Shown here piece by piece: positions 49,184 to 58,716 of a DNA stretch of 64,000 nucleotides. Position 1 is the first letter of the stretch; each line of letters opens with the position of its first letter. The translations under genes and the position numbers were made by a program. The stretch is taken from assembly GCA_002070265.1 (NCBI GenBank), contig MWCX01000043.1, forward strand, positions 45,679 to 109,678, written 5' to 3'. Source of the DNA: Bacteroidetes bacterium ADurb.Bin174. GTDB lineage: Bacteria > Bacteroidota > Bacteroidia > Bacteroidales > Paludibacteraceae. The notes under the pieces were generated by a model. The model had not been told where the DNA came from. It worked only from the letters and a program-made list of their open reading frames with translations, and searched no databases.

Positions 49184-50386
49184 ATGAAAAGAAAAACTAC
49201 ATTATCTATTCTTGCTGCCCTTGTACTGTTGACAGCAAGTGCTATGCAGGCACAGGTTACGGTAAGCACCTACGCCGGCAGTATTCGTGGATATCAAAAT
49301 GGCAGTTTATTGGAAGCCAAGTTTACCAACCTGGAAGCTCTCTTTTTTAATGGAAACGACCTTTATGTGTCAGATTATAACAACAATGCTATACGGATAA
49401 TAACTCCTGACGGCATGGTGAACATCTTAGCGTTAGTCAATCGTCCCATTCAGATGACATTAGCAGATGATATGCTCTATGTAATACAAGGTGAAAGCTC
49501 ACATAATCAAAATCGAATAAACCGGGTTAGTATGAAAACAGGTGCAGTTACCCTGATGTACGAATACGGGGTCTATAATCACAGCAAAGGATTATGCAGC
49601 GATGCTGATGGTAATTTATATGTAAGTGAAGATCATTCGGTGTATAAAATTATAACCGCGACCGGTGAGAGAATCCTATTCGCAGGTGGTGGTGGCACTA
49701 CATTCGGCTTCGTGGACGGAACAGGTAGCGAAGCTCGGTTTATGTGGCCCGGACATATGGTGATAGATACTTCCGGTAATATCTATATGGCGGAGGGAGG
49801 TAACCATGCTGTGCGGAAAATAACCCCTACCGGAGTAGTAACCACTGTAGCAGGTGGTACCGAAGGCAATGTGGACGGTATAGGAACAGCGGCAAGCTTC
49901 AATGTGCCTCATGGAATAACTATTGGTCCCGACGGACATTTATATGTCAGTGATATGGCTAGCCATACCATACGGAAAATTACATTGCCGGAAGGAGTGG
50001 TTACCACCATTGCCGGCATAGCCGGAACAATAGGTAATGACAATGGCAGCGGATCAAATGCTACATTCAGAGTTCCTCATGGATTGGCATTTGATGCATT
50101 CGGCAATCTATACGTAGCCGATCAAGGTAACTATCAAATTCGTAAGATATCTTTTGCTCCCACAAGCGTTTCTACCGCTGCTTCGGATAAGGAGTATCAC
50201 CTAACTACCAAAGAGGGGGAGATAGGTATTAGCTTGTCAGGCAAGATGTATGTGCAGGTTTATTCGCTTGTAGGTGCCAGCATATATAATGGTACGTTAT
50301 CCGCCGGAAGTCATCAGATACCTGCCAAGCAGGGTATATATATGGTAAAAGTAAACGGCACAACGGAAAAGGTGGTGGTAAGGTAG
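49184..50386 (+). CDS. Secreted NHL-repeat protein with type IX-style C-terminal domain
   Basis: A 400-residue exported protein: signal peptide to about residue 23 (AMQAQ), then about six NHL-type blades of a beta-propeller (residues 24-325), with repeated units such as DGNLYVSEDHSVYKI, SGNIYMAEGGNHAVRKI, and DGHLYVSDMASHTIRKI. The last 70 residues form a beta-sandwich ending GIYMVKVNGTTEKVVVR, the pattern of the T9SS type A sorting domain; it would send the protein to the cell surface. NHL propellers bind proteins, glycans or nucleic acids. It lies upstream of a SusCD locus and may be its surface binding protein, though repeat tract T5 separates them. Confidence 0.82.
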   Translation: MKRKTTLSILAALVLLTASAMQAQVTVSTYAGSIRGYQNGSLLEAKFTNLEALFFNGNDLYVSDYNNNAIRIITPDGMVNILALVNRPIQMTLADDMLYVIQGESSHNQNRINRVSMKTGAVTLMYEYGVYNHSKGLCSDADGNLYVSEDHSVYKIITATGERILFAGGGGTTFGFVDGTGSEARFMWPGHMVIDTSGNIYMAEGGNHAVRKITPTGVVTTVAGGTEGNVDGIGTAASFNVPHGITIGPDGHLYVSDMASHTIRKITLPEGVVTTIAGIAGTIGNDNGSGSNATFRVPHGLAFDAFGNLYVADQGNYQIRKISFAPTSVSTAASDKEYHLTTKEGEIGISLSGKMYVQVYSLVGASIYNGTLSAGSHQIPAKQGIYMVKVNGTTEKVVVR

Positions 50387-50404
50387 GATTAAGCTTGGCT
50401 GTTG

Positions 50405-50545
50405 AATTGAGAATAAAGAGCAAAGACAAATTAACTAAGAACTAAAAACTAAGAACTAAAAACGATGAACCGAACCCGGAACGCGCAACACGGACCCCCC
50501 TAACTTCTCTAACTACTAACTACTAAAAATAACTTCCCAATATAA
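50405..50545. repeat. Three-module intergenic tract T5
   Basis: Module A (aactaagaactaaaaactaa), module B (cgaacccggaacgcgcaaca), module C (cctaacttctctaactacta). The tract ends just before the SusC promoter. Its order toward the SusC gene is A-B-C. Confidence 0.72.
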
Positions 50546-50553
50546 CTTCGCTC

Positions 50554-50584
50554 TTTGCTCTTTACAAAATTTCACGTAAATTTG
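50554..50584 (+). promoter_or_regulatory. Bacteroidota-type promoter of the SusC operon
   Basis: TTTG at 50554-50557, 19 bases, TAAATTTG at 50577-50584: both boxes and the spacing fit. The leader before the susC ATG would be about 15 bases. It probably drives the four-gene run from SusC to the metallohydrolase. Confidence 0.72.
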
Positions 50585-50604
50585 GCGTTTCTTTTTTACG
50601 CCAT

Positions 50605-53600
50605 ATGTTCAAACACTATATACTCACATTTTTTATTTTCATTAGCGTAGGCTTATGGGCGCAGCAGGTCTCCGTAACCGGCGTGGTAGTCGATGATGCA
50701 GGAGATGGAGTCATAGGTGCTACTGTAGTTGTGAAAGGCAACGAACAGCATGGTACCATTACGGATATAGATGGAAAATTCAGCTTGCAAGTGCCCGATT
50801 TGCAGGTTACGCTTGTGTTTTCTTATGTGGGGATGAAAAGTGTGGAACTCAAAGCAGCTCCTCAAATGCGGGCAGTGCTTAGTCCTGATGCCACAGAACT
50901 GGAGGAAGTTGTGGTAACCGGTATTCTTAAAATGGATAAAAGACTTTTCACCGGTGCTACGGATAAATTAGATGCCGAAAAGACTAAAATTGACGGTATC
51001 ACAGATGTTAGTCGTGCACTGGAAGGTCGCTCTGCAGGTGTTTCCGTGCAAAATGTTTCCGGTACTTTCGGAACAGCCCCTAAAATTCGGGTTCGGGGCG
51101 CTACTTCTATTTATGGCAATTCCAAGCCTTTGTGGGTGGTTGACGGCGTTATCATGGAAGATGCGATAGATGTATCAAGTGATGAATTGTCGTCCGGTAA
51201 TGCTGAAACATTGATATCATCAGCGATTGCAGGGATCAATGCGGATGATATAGAGAGTTTCCAGATTTTAAAAGACGGTTCGGCTACCTCCATATACGGT
51301 GCTCGTGCCATGGCCGGAGTGGTGGTGATTACGACCAAAAAAGGTAAAGCAGGAGTTAACCGCATCAATTATACGGGAGAATTTACTTCCCGCCTGGTTC
51401 CTTCTTACAGCGACTTTAACATCTCTAACTCTCAACAACAAATGGGCATTTATCAAGAGATGGAACGCAAAGGATGGCTGGAATTTGCTTCTGTGGCGGC
51501 TGCCTCCAACAGCGGCGTTTATGGTAAAATGTATCAGTTGATCAATCAATATGAAAACGGACAATATGGACTGGAAAATTCGGAAGCTGCCAGAAATGCC
51601 TACTTGCGCGAAGCTGAATTTAGAAATACGGATTGGTTTAAGTTGTTGTTTAATAGTAGCTTGACACAGAATCATGCCGTCAGCATTTCATCCGGGACAG
51701 ATAAGGCTAATTTTTATGCCTCATTGTCGGTCTTTGATGATCCGGGCTGGACGAAAGCCTCAGATGTACAGCGTTATACCGCCAATGTCAATGCCTTATA
51801 TAAAATATCCGACAAGCTTTCTATCAGTTTGCTGACCAATGGAGCTTACCGTTCACAAAAAGCCCCTGGCACCTTGAGTCAGGATGTGGACGTGGTTCGT
51901 GGAGAAGTGAAGCGTGATTTTGACATCAATCCCTACAGTTTTGCACTGAATTCCTCGCGCACCTTGGACCCCAAGGAGTTTTATACCCGTAATTATGCTC
52001 CTTTTAATATATTTCATGAGTTGGAAAATAATTACATTGACCTGAGTGTGACGGATCTAAAATTTCAATCAGAGTTGAATTGGAAAGTGCTCAGGGGGTT
52101 GGAGGCCAATGTGCTGGCAGCGATCAAATACCAGACTTCTTCACAAGAGCATCACATCAAAGACCATTCAAACCAGGCAGAAGCCTATCGCGCCGGTGTT
52201 TTCCCCGAAGATGCTACCATCGCTGAGCGCAATCCTTTGTTATATACCGACCCCGACAATCCGAATGCACTTCCAGTTTCCATCTTGCCGGAAGGCGGAA
52301 TTTACAACCGGACTGCATACAGCATGAAAGGAGTTGATTTCAGGGCTTCCCTCAATTATAACGGTACGATAGAAGATACGCATATCATTAATTTATTTGG
52401 TGGAATGGAGACGGGTTTGGTGGACAGACAACGTACCTGGTTTCGTGGGTGGGGTTATCAATATGATAGTGGCGGTATCCCTTTTTATGATCCGGATGTG
52501 TTCAAGCAAGGGAAAGAAGAAAATGCCGATTATTACACGAATGTAGCTACTTATACGCGCGATGTGGCATTTTTCGCATCAGCCACTTATTCTTATTTGG
52601 GAAGATATACTTTGAATGGAACGGGACGCTACGAAGGCTCGAATAAGTTGGGAAGATCAAGGGCAGCGCGGTGGTTGCCAACATGGAATGTGGCCGCTGC
52701 ATGGAATGCCCACGAAGAAGAATGGTTTGGCGAGTATCTTGGCTCTGTCTTGTCCTTTGGGGCATTGAAAGCTTCATATTCTCTGACGGCTGACAGGGGA
52801 CCGGCCTTCGTGACCAACTCGCTGGCTGTATTTAAAAGCTATACACCTTGGCGACCTACCGCAGGCGTTTCGGAATCAGGAATTTATATAGAAGATTTGG
52901 AAAATAGCGAGCTGACCTATGAAAAGAAACATGAACTGAATATTGGTGCTTCCCTCGGATTTTTGAAAAACAGGATCAATCTTGAAACTGATTTTTATGT
53001 GCGCCGGAATTTCGATTTGATTGGGTTGATTTATACGCAAGGTGCAGGTGGACAAATCGCCAAATATGCCAATGTGGCGTCCATGCAATCTCATGGGGTG
53101 GAATTGACGATATCGACCAGAAACATAGAAAACCAACATTTTAAATGGCATACGGATTTTATCTTTTCTGATGCCGTCAATAGAATTACCGATCTGGATT
53201 CCCGCTCCAACGTGATACAGTTGATTTCCGGATCGGGTTATGCCAAAAAAGGCTATCCCGTCAGGTCTTTGTTCTCCATACCTTTTGCAGGCCTGAACGA
53301 AGAAGGACTGCCTACTTTCATCAATGAAGATGAAGAGCAAACTCTGACTGATTTGAATTTTCAAGAGTTTGAAAAGTTGGGTTTCTTAAAATATGAAGGT
53401 CCGACCGACCCCACCATCACCGGTAGTTTGGGAAATAATTTCAGTTGGAAGGGCTTGAAGTTGAATATTTTTATCACTTATTCCTTCGGCAACAAAGTGC
53501 GTCTCAATCCTGTTTTCTCTGCCCGCTATTCAGATTTGAGTGCTATGCCTAAAGAATTCAAAAATCGTTGGATGTTACCTGGTGATGAAACTTCTACGAA

Positions 53601-53925
53601 TATCCCGGTCATAGCGAGTATGCGACAAAATAGGAAATATGCCGATTTGAGCTATGCCTATAATGCCTATAATTATTCGGATATACGTGTGGCTGACGGT
53701 GGATTTATCCGCTTGAAAGAAATATCATTAGCCTATGATTTACCCAAAAGCTGGATCAGCTTGCTAAGTGTGCAAAACGCACAAGTCAAGTTGCAGGCTA
53801 CCAATCTATTGCTTTTGTATGCCGATAGAAAACTAAACGGACAGGACCCTGAGTTTTTCAACAGCGGAGGTGTGGCTACTCCCATGCCCAAACAGTTGAC
53901 CTTTACCTTGCGGTTCGGCTTATAA
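50605..53925 (+). CDS. SusC/RagA-family TonB-linked outer-membrane transporter
   Basis: A 1106-residue outer-membrane transporter powered through TonB. Signal peptide to about residue 19 (GLWAQ), carboxypeptidase-regulatory-like domain (about 21-100), the TonB-box region with LEEVVVTGI, a plug (about 115-225, with VQNVSGTFGTAPKIRVRG and the SusC-typical QILKDGSATSIYGARAMAGV), then a 22-strand barrel ending in LTFTLRFGL. It pairs with the SusD gene 15 bp downstream. Together they form a lidded porter for large substrates. The next genes code for a zinc hydrolase and a DUF4302 lipoprotein, not glycosidases, so a protein or peptide substrate is more likely than a glycan. Confidence 0.95.
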   Translation: MFKHYILTFFIFISVGLWAQQVSVTGVVVDDAGDGVIGATVVVKGNEQHGTITDIDGKFSLQVPDLQVTLVFSYVGMKSVELKAAPQMRAVLSPDATELEEVVVTGILKMDKRLFTGATDKLDAEKTKIDGITDVSRALEGRSAGVSVQNVSGTFGTAPKIRVRGATSIYGNSKPLWVVDGVIMEDAIDVSSDELSSGNAETLISSAIAGINADDIESFQILKDGSATSIYGARAMAGVVVITTKKGKAGVNRINYTGEFTSRLVPSYSDFNISNSQQQMGIYQEMERKGWLEFASVAAASNSGVYGKMYQLINQYENGQYGLENSEAARNAYLREAEFRNTDWFKLLFNSSLTQNHAVSISSGTDKANFYASLSVFDDPGWTKASDVQRYTANVNALYKISDKLSISLLTNGAYRSQKAPGTLSQDVDVVRGEVKRDFDINPYSFALNSSRTLDPKEFYTRNYAPFNIFHELENNYIDLSVTDLKFQSELNWKVLRGLEANVLAAIKYQTSSQEHHIKDHSNQAEAYRAGVFPEDATIAERNPLLYTDPDNPNALPVSILPEGGIYNRTAYSMKGVDFRASLNYNGTIEDTHIINLFGGMETGLVDRQRTWFRGWGYQYDSGGIPFYDPDVFKQGKEENADYYTNVATYTRDVAFFASATYSYLGRYTLNGTGRYEGSNKLGRSRAARWLPTWNVAAAWNAHEEEWFGEYLGSVLSFGALKASYSLTADRGPAFVTNSLAVFKSYTPWRPTAGVSESGIYIEDLENSELTYEKKHELNIGASLGFLKNRINLETDFYVRRNFDLIGLIYTQGAGGQIAKYANVASMQSHGVELTISTRNIENQHFKWHTDFIFSDAVNRITDLDSRSNVIQLISGSGYAKKGYPVRSLFSIPFAGLNEEGLPTFINEDEEQTLTDLNFQEFEKLGFLKYEGPTDPTITGSLGNNFSWKGLKLNIFITYSFGNKVRLNPVFSARYSDLSAMPKEFKNRWMLPGDETSTNIPVIASMRQNRKYADLSYAYNAYNYSDIRVADGGFIRLKEISLAYDLPKSWISLLSVQNAQVKLQATNLLLLYADRKLNGQDPEFFNSGGVATPMPKQLTFTLRFGL

Positions 53926-53940
53926 TGAAAGAGTATTAAG

Positions 53941-55521
53941 ATGAAGTGGAAAATATACATATTGTTGTTAGTGGTGCTGAGCATTGGCTTTGCTTCTTGT
54001 GAGCAGTTTCTGGATACGTTGCCCGACAACAGAACACAGATTGACACAGAAAAGAAGATCAATCAATTGCTGGTATCAGCTTATCCTGGAGCGAACTATG
54101 CGGTTTTGGCGGAACTAAGCTCAGATAATTTTGTAGACAACAATGCTATTTTGCCGGTACAACTGTCTGCTTACGAACGCATGCACGATGAGATTTTTGC
54201 ATGGGAACCGGTGACTTCTTCCACGGCTCAAGATAGTCCGTCTTATGTTTGGGAAAGTTGCTATGCCGCTATTGCCACTGCCAATCAAGTTCTGGAAGCC
54301 ATAGCCGAACTAACGGAACAAGATGCAAGCCTGGATTTGTCGGCACAAAAGGGTGAAGCACTTTTATGTCGCGCCTACAATCATTTTATCCTGGTCAATA
54401 TTTTTGCTCAGGCTTATAAAGATAAAGAACGCAGTCAGGAAGATCTCGGTATTCCCTATGTAACACAGCCGGAAACCGTTGTAAGTGGCGACTATAAACG
54501 TGAGTCGGTGCAAGAGGTTTATGCGAAAATTGAAGAAGATCTGGAAGCAGGTTTGGTGTTAATCTCCGACCATCACTACACAGTTCCTAAATATCATTTC
54601 AATACAAAAGCGGCCAATGCTTTTGCTGCCCGTTTTTATTTGTATAAAAGAGATTATCAAAAAGTGGTGCAATATGCCAATAAAGTCTTGGGTGCCAATC
54701 CTATCAACTTGATGAGGAAATGGGATGTTGATTATGATAATGTTGATGCCATCATCTATGATTATGTCAGCATCAATCAGGCAGCCAATTTTTTGCTATT
54801 ACCTACAAGTTCTTTGTTTGGTAGAATTTACGGAAATCGCTATGGACATAATTACGATGCCATGTGGGGTTCAACTTATGGAAGTGGTCCAACCTGGTCA
54901 ACAGTTCTTCCTGCATTTGATGGAAAATTATACATCAGTGTGCAACAGGATTATGGCGTTTTCTTCCCCAAAGCATCTGAAATGTTTGAATATACGGACA
55001 AGGTCGCCGGTATTGGCTTTACACACATTGTTCGTGCGGAGTTTACAGCGGAAGAAACCTTGTTGTGCCGGGCAGAAGCTCTGATTTATCTGAATCGCAT
55101 CAGTGAAGCCATTGCTGATTTGCAGGTGTGGAATAGTTCGCATTTGGCTCCTGAGGAGTTAACCCTGGACGTCATCAATAATTTCTACAAGCCCAATAAT
55201 ATATTGTTTGTAAAGGGTTTGAGAAATACCAAAATGAGCAATCAGTTTAAAATAACTGCTGAACAATTGCCTTTGATTCATTGCGTGTTGCATTTCAGAC
55301 GAATAGAAACCATGTTCGACGGATACAGGTGGTTTGATATCAAACGCTATGGCATTGAGATTACGCATAATATCGATGGAAAAGGTCTTCAACGACTCTC
55401 ATTTGATGATGAACGGCGTGCCATTCAATTGCCGCAAGAGGTAATCAGTGCCGGCATGGAATCCAATCCGAGAACAATGGATGCGCAATCATCGGAAATG
55501 TATGAAAAATTTAAAAACTAA
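53941..55521 (+). CDS. SusD/RagB-family surface lipoprotein
   Basis: A 526-residue surface lipoprotein that caps the SusC channel and captures substrate. Leader ending GFASC gives the lipid anchor at about residue 20, followed by EQFLDTLPDNR, the usual SusD start. TPR-like helices run through the middle (for example KGEALLCRAYNHFILVNIFA and AANAFAARFYLYKRDYQKVV), and the C-terminal region includes FRRIETMFDGYRWFDIKRYG, a clear SusD signature. It lies in the same operon as SusC and the hydrolase. Confidence 0.95.
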   Translation: MKWKIYILLLVVLSIGFASCEQFLDTLPDNRTQIDTEKKINQLLVSAYPGANYAVLAELSSDNFVDNNAILPVQLSAYERMHDEIFAWEPVTSSTAQDSPSYVWESCYAAIATANQVLEAIAELTEQDASLDLSAQKGEALLCRAYNHFILVNIFAQAYKDKERSQEDLGIPYVTQPETVVSGDYKRESVQEVYAKIEEDLEAGLVLISDHHYTVPKYHFNTKAANAFAARFYLYKRDYQKVVQYANKVLGANPINLMRKWDVDYDNVDAIIYDYVSINQAANFLLLPTSSLFGRIYGNRYGHNYDAMWGSTYGSGPTWSTVLPAFDGKLYISVQQDYGVFFPKASEMFEYTDKVAGIGFTHIVRAEFTAEETLLCRAEALIYLNRISEAIADLQVWNSSHLAPEELTLDVINNFYKPNNILFVKGLRNTKMSNQFKITAEQLPLIHCVLHFRRIETMFDGYRWFDIKRYGIEITHNIDGKGLQRLSFDDERRAIQLPQEVISAGMESNPRTMDAQSSEMYEKFKN

Positions 55522-55542
55522 GATTTTCAATGTAGAATTATA

Positions 55543-56457
55543 ATGAATATAAAAACTTTTATCAAATATACTGCTCTTTCGTTAATCGCATTACTCCTGT
55601 GGGCTTGTGCCGATGATGAACATTTCACTGCCAGCATCTTCGACATAGAAGACCAGTTGGATGAGAGTGCAGCAAGTTATGCCTTTGACTCCTGGCTGAA
55701 TGAAAATTATTTGAAGCCTTACAACTTAGATTTCAGATACAGGATGGAGGATGTGGGTTCGGACATGAGTTATAATTTGGTGCCGGTCTCCTTTGAAAAA
55801 GCTCAGGAAATGGCGAGGTTGGTCAAGTATTTATGGTTTGATGTGTATGGTACGGTGGTCGGACCGGAATTCCTGAAAGAAAATGGTCCCCGCATCATTC
55901 ATCTGATTGGGTCGCCTGCTTATAATCCCATGTCGGGTACCATGTTGTTGGGAACTGCTGAGGGTGGTTTGAAAGTGACCTTATTCCGCTGCAATGAGTT
56001 GGATTCTACGGATGTGGATAAAATGAATGAGTATTATTTCAAGACCATGCACCATGAGTTTGCGCATATCCTGCATCAGAAAAGAAATTATCCCGTGGAA
56101 TTCGGATTGATCTCACAAGGGAAGTATAATCCGCTCGGATGGCAGTATCGCACTGCTTCCGAAGCTGCAAGTATGGGTTTTGTATCGCCCTATGCCGGCA
56201 GTCAGAACCGCGAAGATTTTGTCGAGATTATTGCCAATTATTTGGTGAAAACAGATGCACAGTGGAATGAGATTTTAACCATGGCAGCTAATCCGGGATT
56301 GGATTATTACGGTGAAGAATTACCGGATGACGGCATTGATGGAAAAGTATTGATCTTGCAAAAACTGGAAATTGTCAAGAAATGGTTACGAGACTCCTGG
56401 AATATTGATATTGATGAACTGAGGGGTGAGATTATGAGGAGGCAGAATGAGATGTAA
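55543..56457 (+). CDS. Substrate-import-associated zinc metallohydrolase lipoprotein
   Basis: A 304-residue lipoprotein: leader LIALLLWACADDE with the lipid-bearing Cys at about residue 22. The zinc motif is HHEFAHILHQ, with the catalytic HExxH near residues 170-175. This matches a family found almost only next to SusC/SusD and DUF4302 genes in Bacteroidota and thought to trim proteins or peptides at the surface before import. The gene follows SusD by 21 bp. Substrate specificity is unknown. Confidence 0.88.
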   Translation: MNIKTFIKYTALSLIALLLWACADDEHFTASIFDIEDQLDESAASYAFDSWLNENYLKPYNLDFRYRMEDVGSDMSYNLVPVSFEKAQEMARLVKYLWFDVYGTVVGPEFLKENGPRIIHLIGSPAYNPMSGTMLLGTAEGGLKVTLFRCNELDSTDVDKMNEYYFKTMHHEFAHILHQKRNYPVEFGLISQGKYNPLGWQYRTASEAASMGFVSPYAGSQNREDFVEIIANYLVKTDAQWNEILTMAANPGLDYYGEELPDDGIDGKVLILQKLEIVKKWLRDSWNIDIDELRGEIMRRQNEM

Positions 56458-56655
56458 AAAACTAAGAACTAAGAACGAATAACTAAGAATAAAGAATAAA
56501 GAGCAAAGAACAAAGACTTAACGCGACCCCCGTACCCGCAACTCGGAACTCGGAACTCGGAACTTCCCTAACTTCTTTAACTTCATAACTACTAACTACT
56601 AACTACTAACTACTTTAACTTCCATAACTTCCATAACTTCTATAACTTCTATAAT
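56458..56655. repeat. Three-module intergenic tract T6
   Basis: The clearest example: module A (actaagaactaagaacgaat and related units), module B (cgcgacccccgtacccgcaa, then ggaactcggaactcggaact), module C (ttccctaacttctttaactt, then actactaactactaactact and ttccataacttccataact). The tract ends about 10 bases before the GTG start of the DUF4302 gene and so must lie in its leader. Confidence 0.8.
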
Positions 56656-56662
56656 AATCATC

Positions 56663-57997
56663 GTGATTCCGAAACAAAACAATAAAATATCAATCAACTC
56701 AAGCATATTATTGCTGCTAAGCGTATTATTTCTTTTTACAGGTTGTTGGAAGGAGGAAATCGATATCTTTCCAAATTCTCCGGCTGAGCGTTTGAATCAG
56801 GCAATGAGTACGTATGAAAGCGTATTGACATCGGCTGAAAATGGGTGGAAAATGGAGTATTATGCCAATACACAAGGTGGTGGCTATACTTTGTTAATGA
56901 AGTTTGATGCTTCCGGCTTGGTCACCATTGCTTCAAGAAGTATATTGACGAAAAATGCTGCCTACGAGCAGGATAGTTCTTTATATGAAGTTATTGCCGA
57001 CAACGGTCCGGTGCTCACTTTCAATACTTTCAATAAAGTGTTGCACGTGTTTTCTAATCCTGAACATCCGGAAATACTTGATCCATATAAGGGAGACCTT
57101 ACCGGTCATGGCTGGCAGGGTGATTATGAATTCATCATCAAGGAAGCAGTGGAAGATACGGTGTGGTTGAAGGGCAAAAAATATGGTGCTGAAATTATCA
57201 TGACCAAATTATCACCTGAAATTCAATGGCAATCTTATTTAGATGAGGTGGGTGATTTGGACAAGATGCTGTTTTACGTGGATATGCCTATGTCAAGATT
57301 AAAGGTTGATGATGTGTCTTATCGAATTTACAAGGGGAGATTTCATGTGTTTGAAATTAAAAAAACCGATAAGGAATCTCAACAAATTCCTTTTATAGTA
57401 ACTTCCACCGGTATTCAATTCTATCAGCCAATTGAACTCAATGGTGTTGTGTTCAGGAACTTTGAGTTGAATTTGACAAAAACTAAATTAGTCAGCGTAG
57501 AGCATTCGGACTACGCCGTCCGCTGTACCGATGATCTGGCTGAATTTATTCAAAATAACACCAAGGAATTTTCCTGGCAATTCATTCCCGAACTTTCGGG
57601 TAATAATTTCAAAAACTTGTATAACAGAATTTCTAATGCTGTAGCAACCGCGTATGAAGGCGAACAACTTGCTTTGAATTTCGAATACAGTACAGAAGCA
57701 AATTCTTTTGTGTTAGTTGTCAGTTATTTGAAAGATAATGAGAAAGTAAAAGGGTCATTGAATTTGAATATAGCATTTGATGAACAAGATGTTTTGTCCA
57801 TTAGTTATGCTAATTTAGGGGATGATACCGGTTTGCAGTTTTATAATGAGATAGATGGTTTGGATGAATTGGTATCAGCTCTTACTGCTGATTTCGAGTT
57901 GAGTACGGGTTCAAAATTAAATCCGTGGTTGATGAAATGTGAAAACTTGAACGACAATACTTCTTTTTTCCGGTTGGAAAGGCAGGTCAAAAACTGA
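56663..57997 (+). CDS. DUF4302 lipoprotein
   Basis: A 444-residue lipoprotein starting with GTG; leader LLSVLFLFTGCWKEE gives the lipid-bearing Cys at about residue 28. The mature N-terminus, PAERLNQAMSTYESVLTSAENGWKMEYY, is the hallmark of DUF4302, a family of unknown fold found with SusCD and the zinc metallohydrolase. The segment ESVLTSAENGWKMEYY is typical also of DUF4302-containing loci for peptide import. It is separated from the previous gene by tract T6 but runs in the same direction. It converges on the response-regulator gene with only 3 bp between stops. Confidence 0.85.
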   Translation: MIPKQNNKISINSSILLLLSVLFLFTGCWKEEIDIFPNSPAERLNQAMSTYESVLTSAENGWKMEYYANTQGGGYTLLMKFDASGLVTIASRSILTKNAAYEQDSSLYEVIADNGPVLTFNTFNKVLHVFSNPEHPEILDPYKGDLTGHGWQGDYEFIIKEAVEDTVWLKGKKYGAEIIMTKLSPEIQWQSYLDEVGDLDKMLFYVDMPMSRLKVDDVSYRIYKGRFHVFEIKKTDKESQQIPFIVTSTGIQFYQPIELNGVVFRNFELNLTKTKLVSVEHSDYAVRCTDDLAEFIQNNTKEFSWQFIPELSGNNFKNLYNRISNAVATAYEGEQLALNFEYSTEANSFVLVVSYLKDNEKVKGSLNLNIAFDEQDVLSISYANLGDDTGLQFYNEIDGLDELVSALTADFELSTGSKLNPWLMKCENLNDNTSFFRLERQVKN

Positions 57998-58000
57998 TTT

Positions 58001-58702
58001 TTACTCTTCCTCACTTTTATCATTCAAATCCTTGATTCTGATTCCCAATCTGATTTTATTTTCAATCTTCACGTGTTCGTCATTGAAAAGGTATTTCTTC
58101 AATCTTGATATGGAGTTATACAAGGCTGTTTCTTTCGATTGTATATTTTCAACCTGCCATATCAATCTGATGATTTCTTCGCGTGGAACAAATTTTCCTT
58201 TATTCCGGCAAAGTAAATTCAATACCGAAGAATCAATGGGACTTAAATGAATGTCACCTTTGCTGAATTTTAATGATTGTTCATCAGGGAAAAATTGAAA
58301 GCGACCAATGCGGAAATGATTATCGGCGGCAGATGTAAGCGTTTCAACTTCGATCATCTTATTGATGCGCAATAATAATTCAACCAGACGATATGGTTTC
58401 CTGACATAATCGCTGTTTGCAATGCCGAAACCTGTTTCATAATCTTCGTTGCCATCTCGTGAGGTCGTAAAAATAATGGGCACATCACTGATTTGCCTGA
58501 TTTGCCTTGCAATTTCAAAACCATCAATGCTGCAGTTCAAAACTACATCAAGCGTTACCAGATCGGGCTGAAAACGCTGGAATTCTGCCACCGCTTCATC
58601 TCCGTTGCTAACGTAATTTACTTCGTGTTTTTGCATTTCAAGGAAGCCGATCAAAGCGGTTCCTAAATTTAAATCATCTTCTACGACTAATATTTTCTTC
58701 AT
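58001..58702 (-). CDS. OmpR-family response regulator
   Basis: A 233-residue regulator. The receiver domain has acidic residues E8-D9-D10, phosphoacceptor Asp52 in LVTLDVVL, Thr80 in IIFTTS, and Lys102 in VRKPY, all intact. The C-terminal winged helix (about residues 130-225) has HLSPIDSSVLNLLCRNKGKF and KKYLFNDEHVKIENK. It resembles the RprY-type regulators of Bacteroides. It follows its kinase by 14 bp. OmpR-type proteins bind direct repeats spaced about 10-11 bp; such repeats (ATCAAA) occur at the kinase promoter and before the peptide gene. Confidence 0.95.
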   Translation of the reverse strand: MKKILVVEDDLNLGTALIGFLEMQKHEVNYVSNGDEAVAEFQRFQPDLVTLDVVLNCSIDGFEIARQIRQISDVPIIFTTSRDGNEDYETGFGIANSDYVRKPYRLVELLLRINKMIEVETLTSAADNHFRIGRFQFFPDEQSLKFSKGDIHLSPIDSSVLNLLCRNKGKFVPREEIIRLIWQVENIQSKETALYNSISRLKKYLFNDEHVKIENKIRLGIRIKDLNDKSEEE

Positions 58703-58716
58703 ACCGATTACTATTT

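Noticed and set aside
56458-56655. Repeated short units resembling a CRISPR array
   Set aside because: Units are 7-20 bases, degenerate and contiguous; there are no constant-length spacers, no palindromic repeat and no cas gene nearby.
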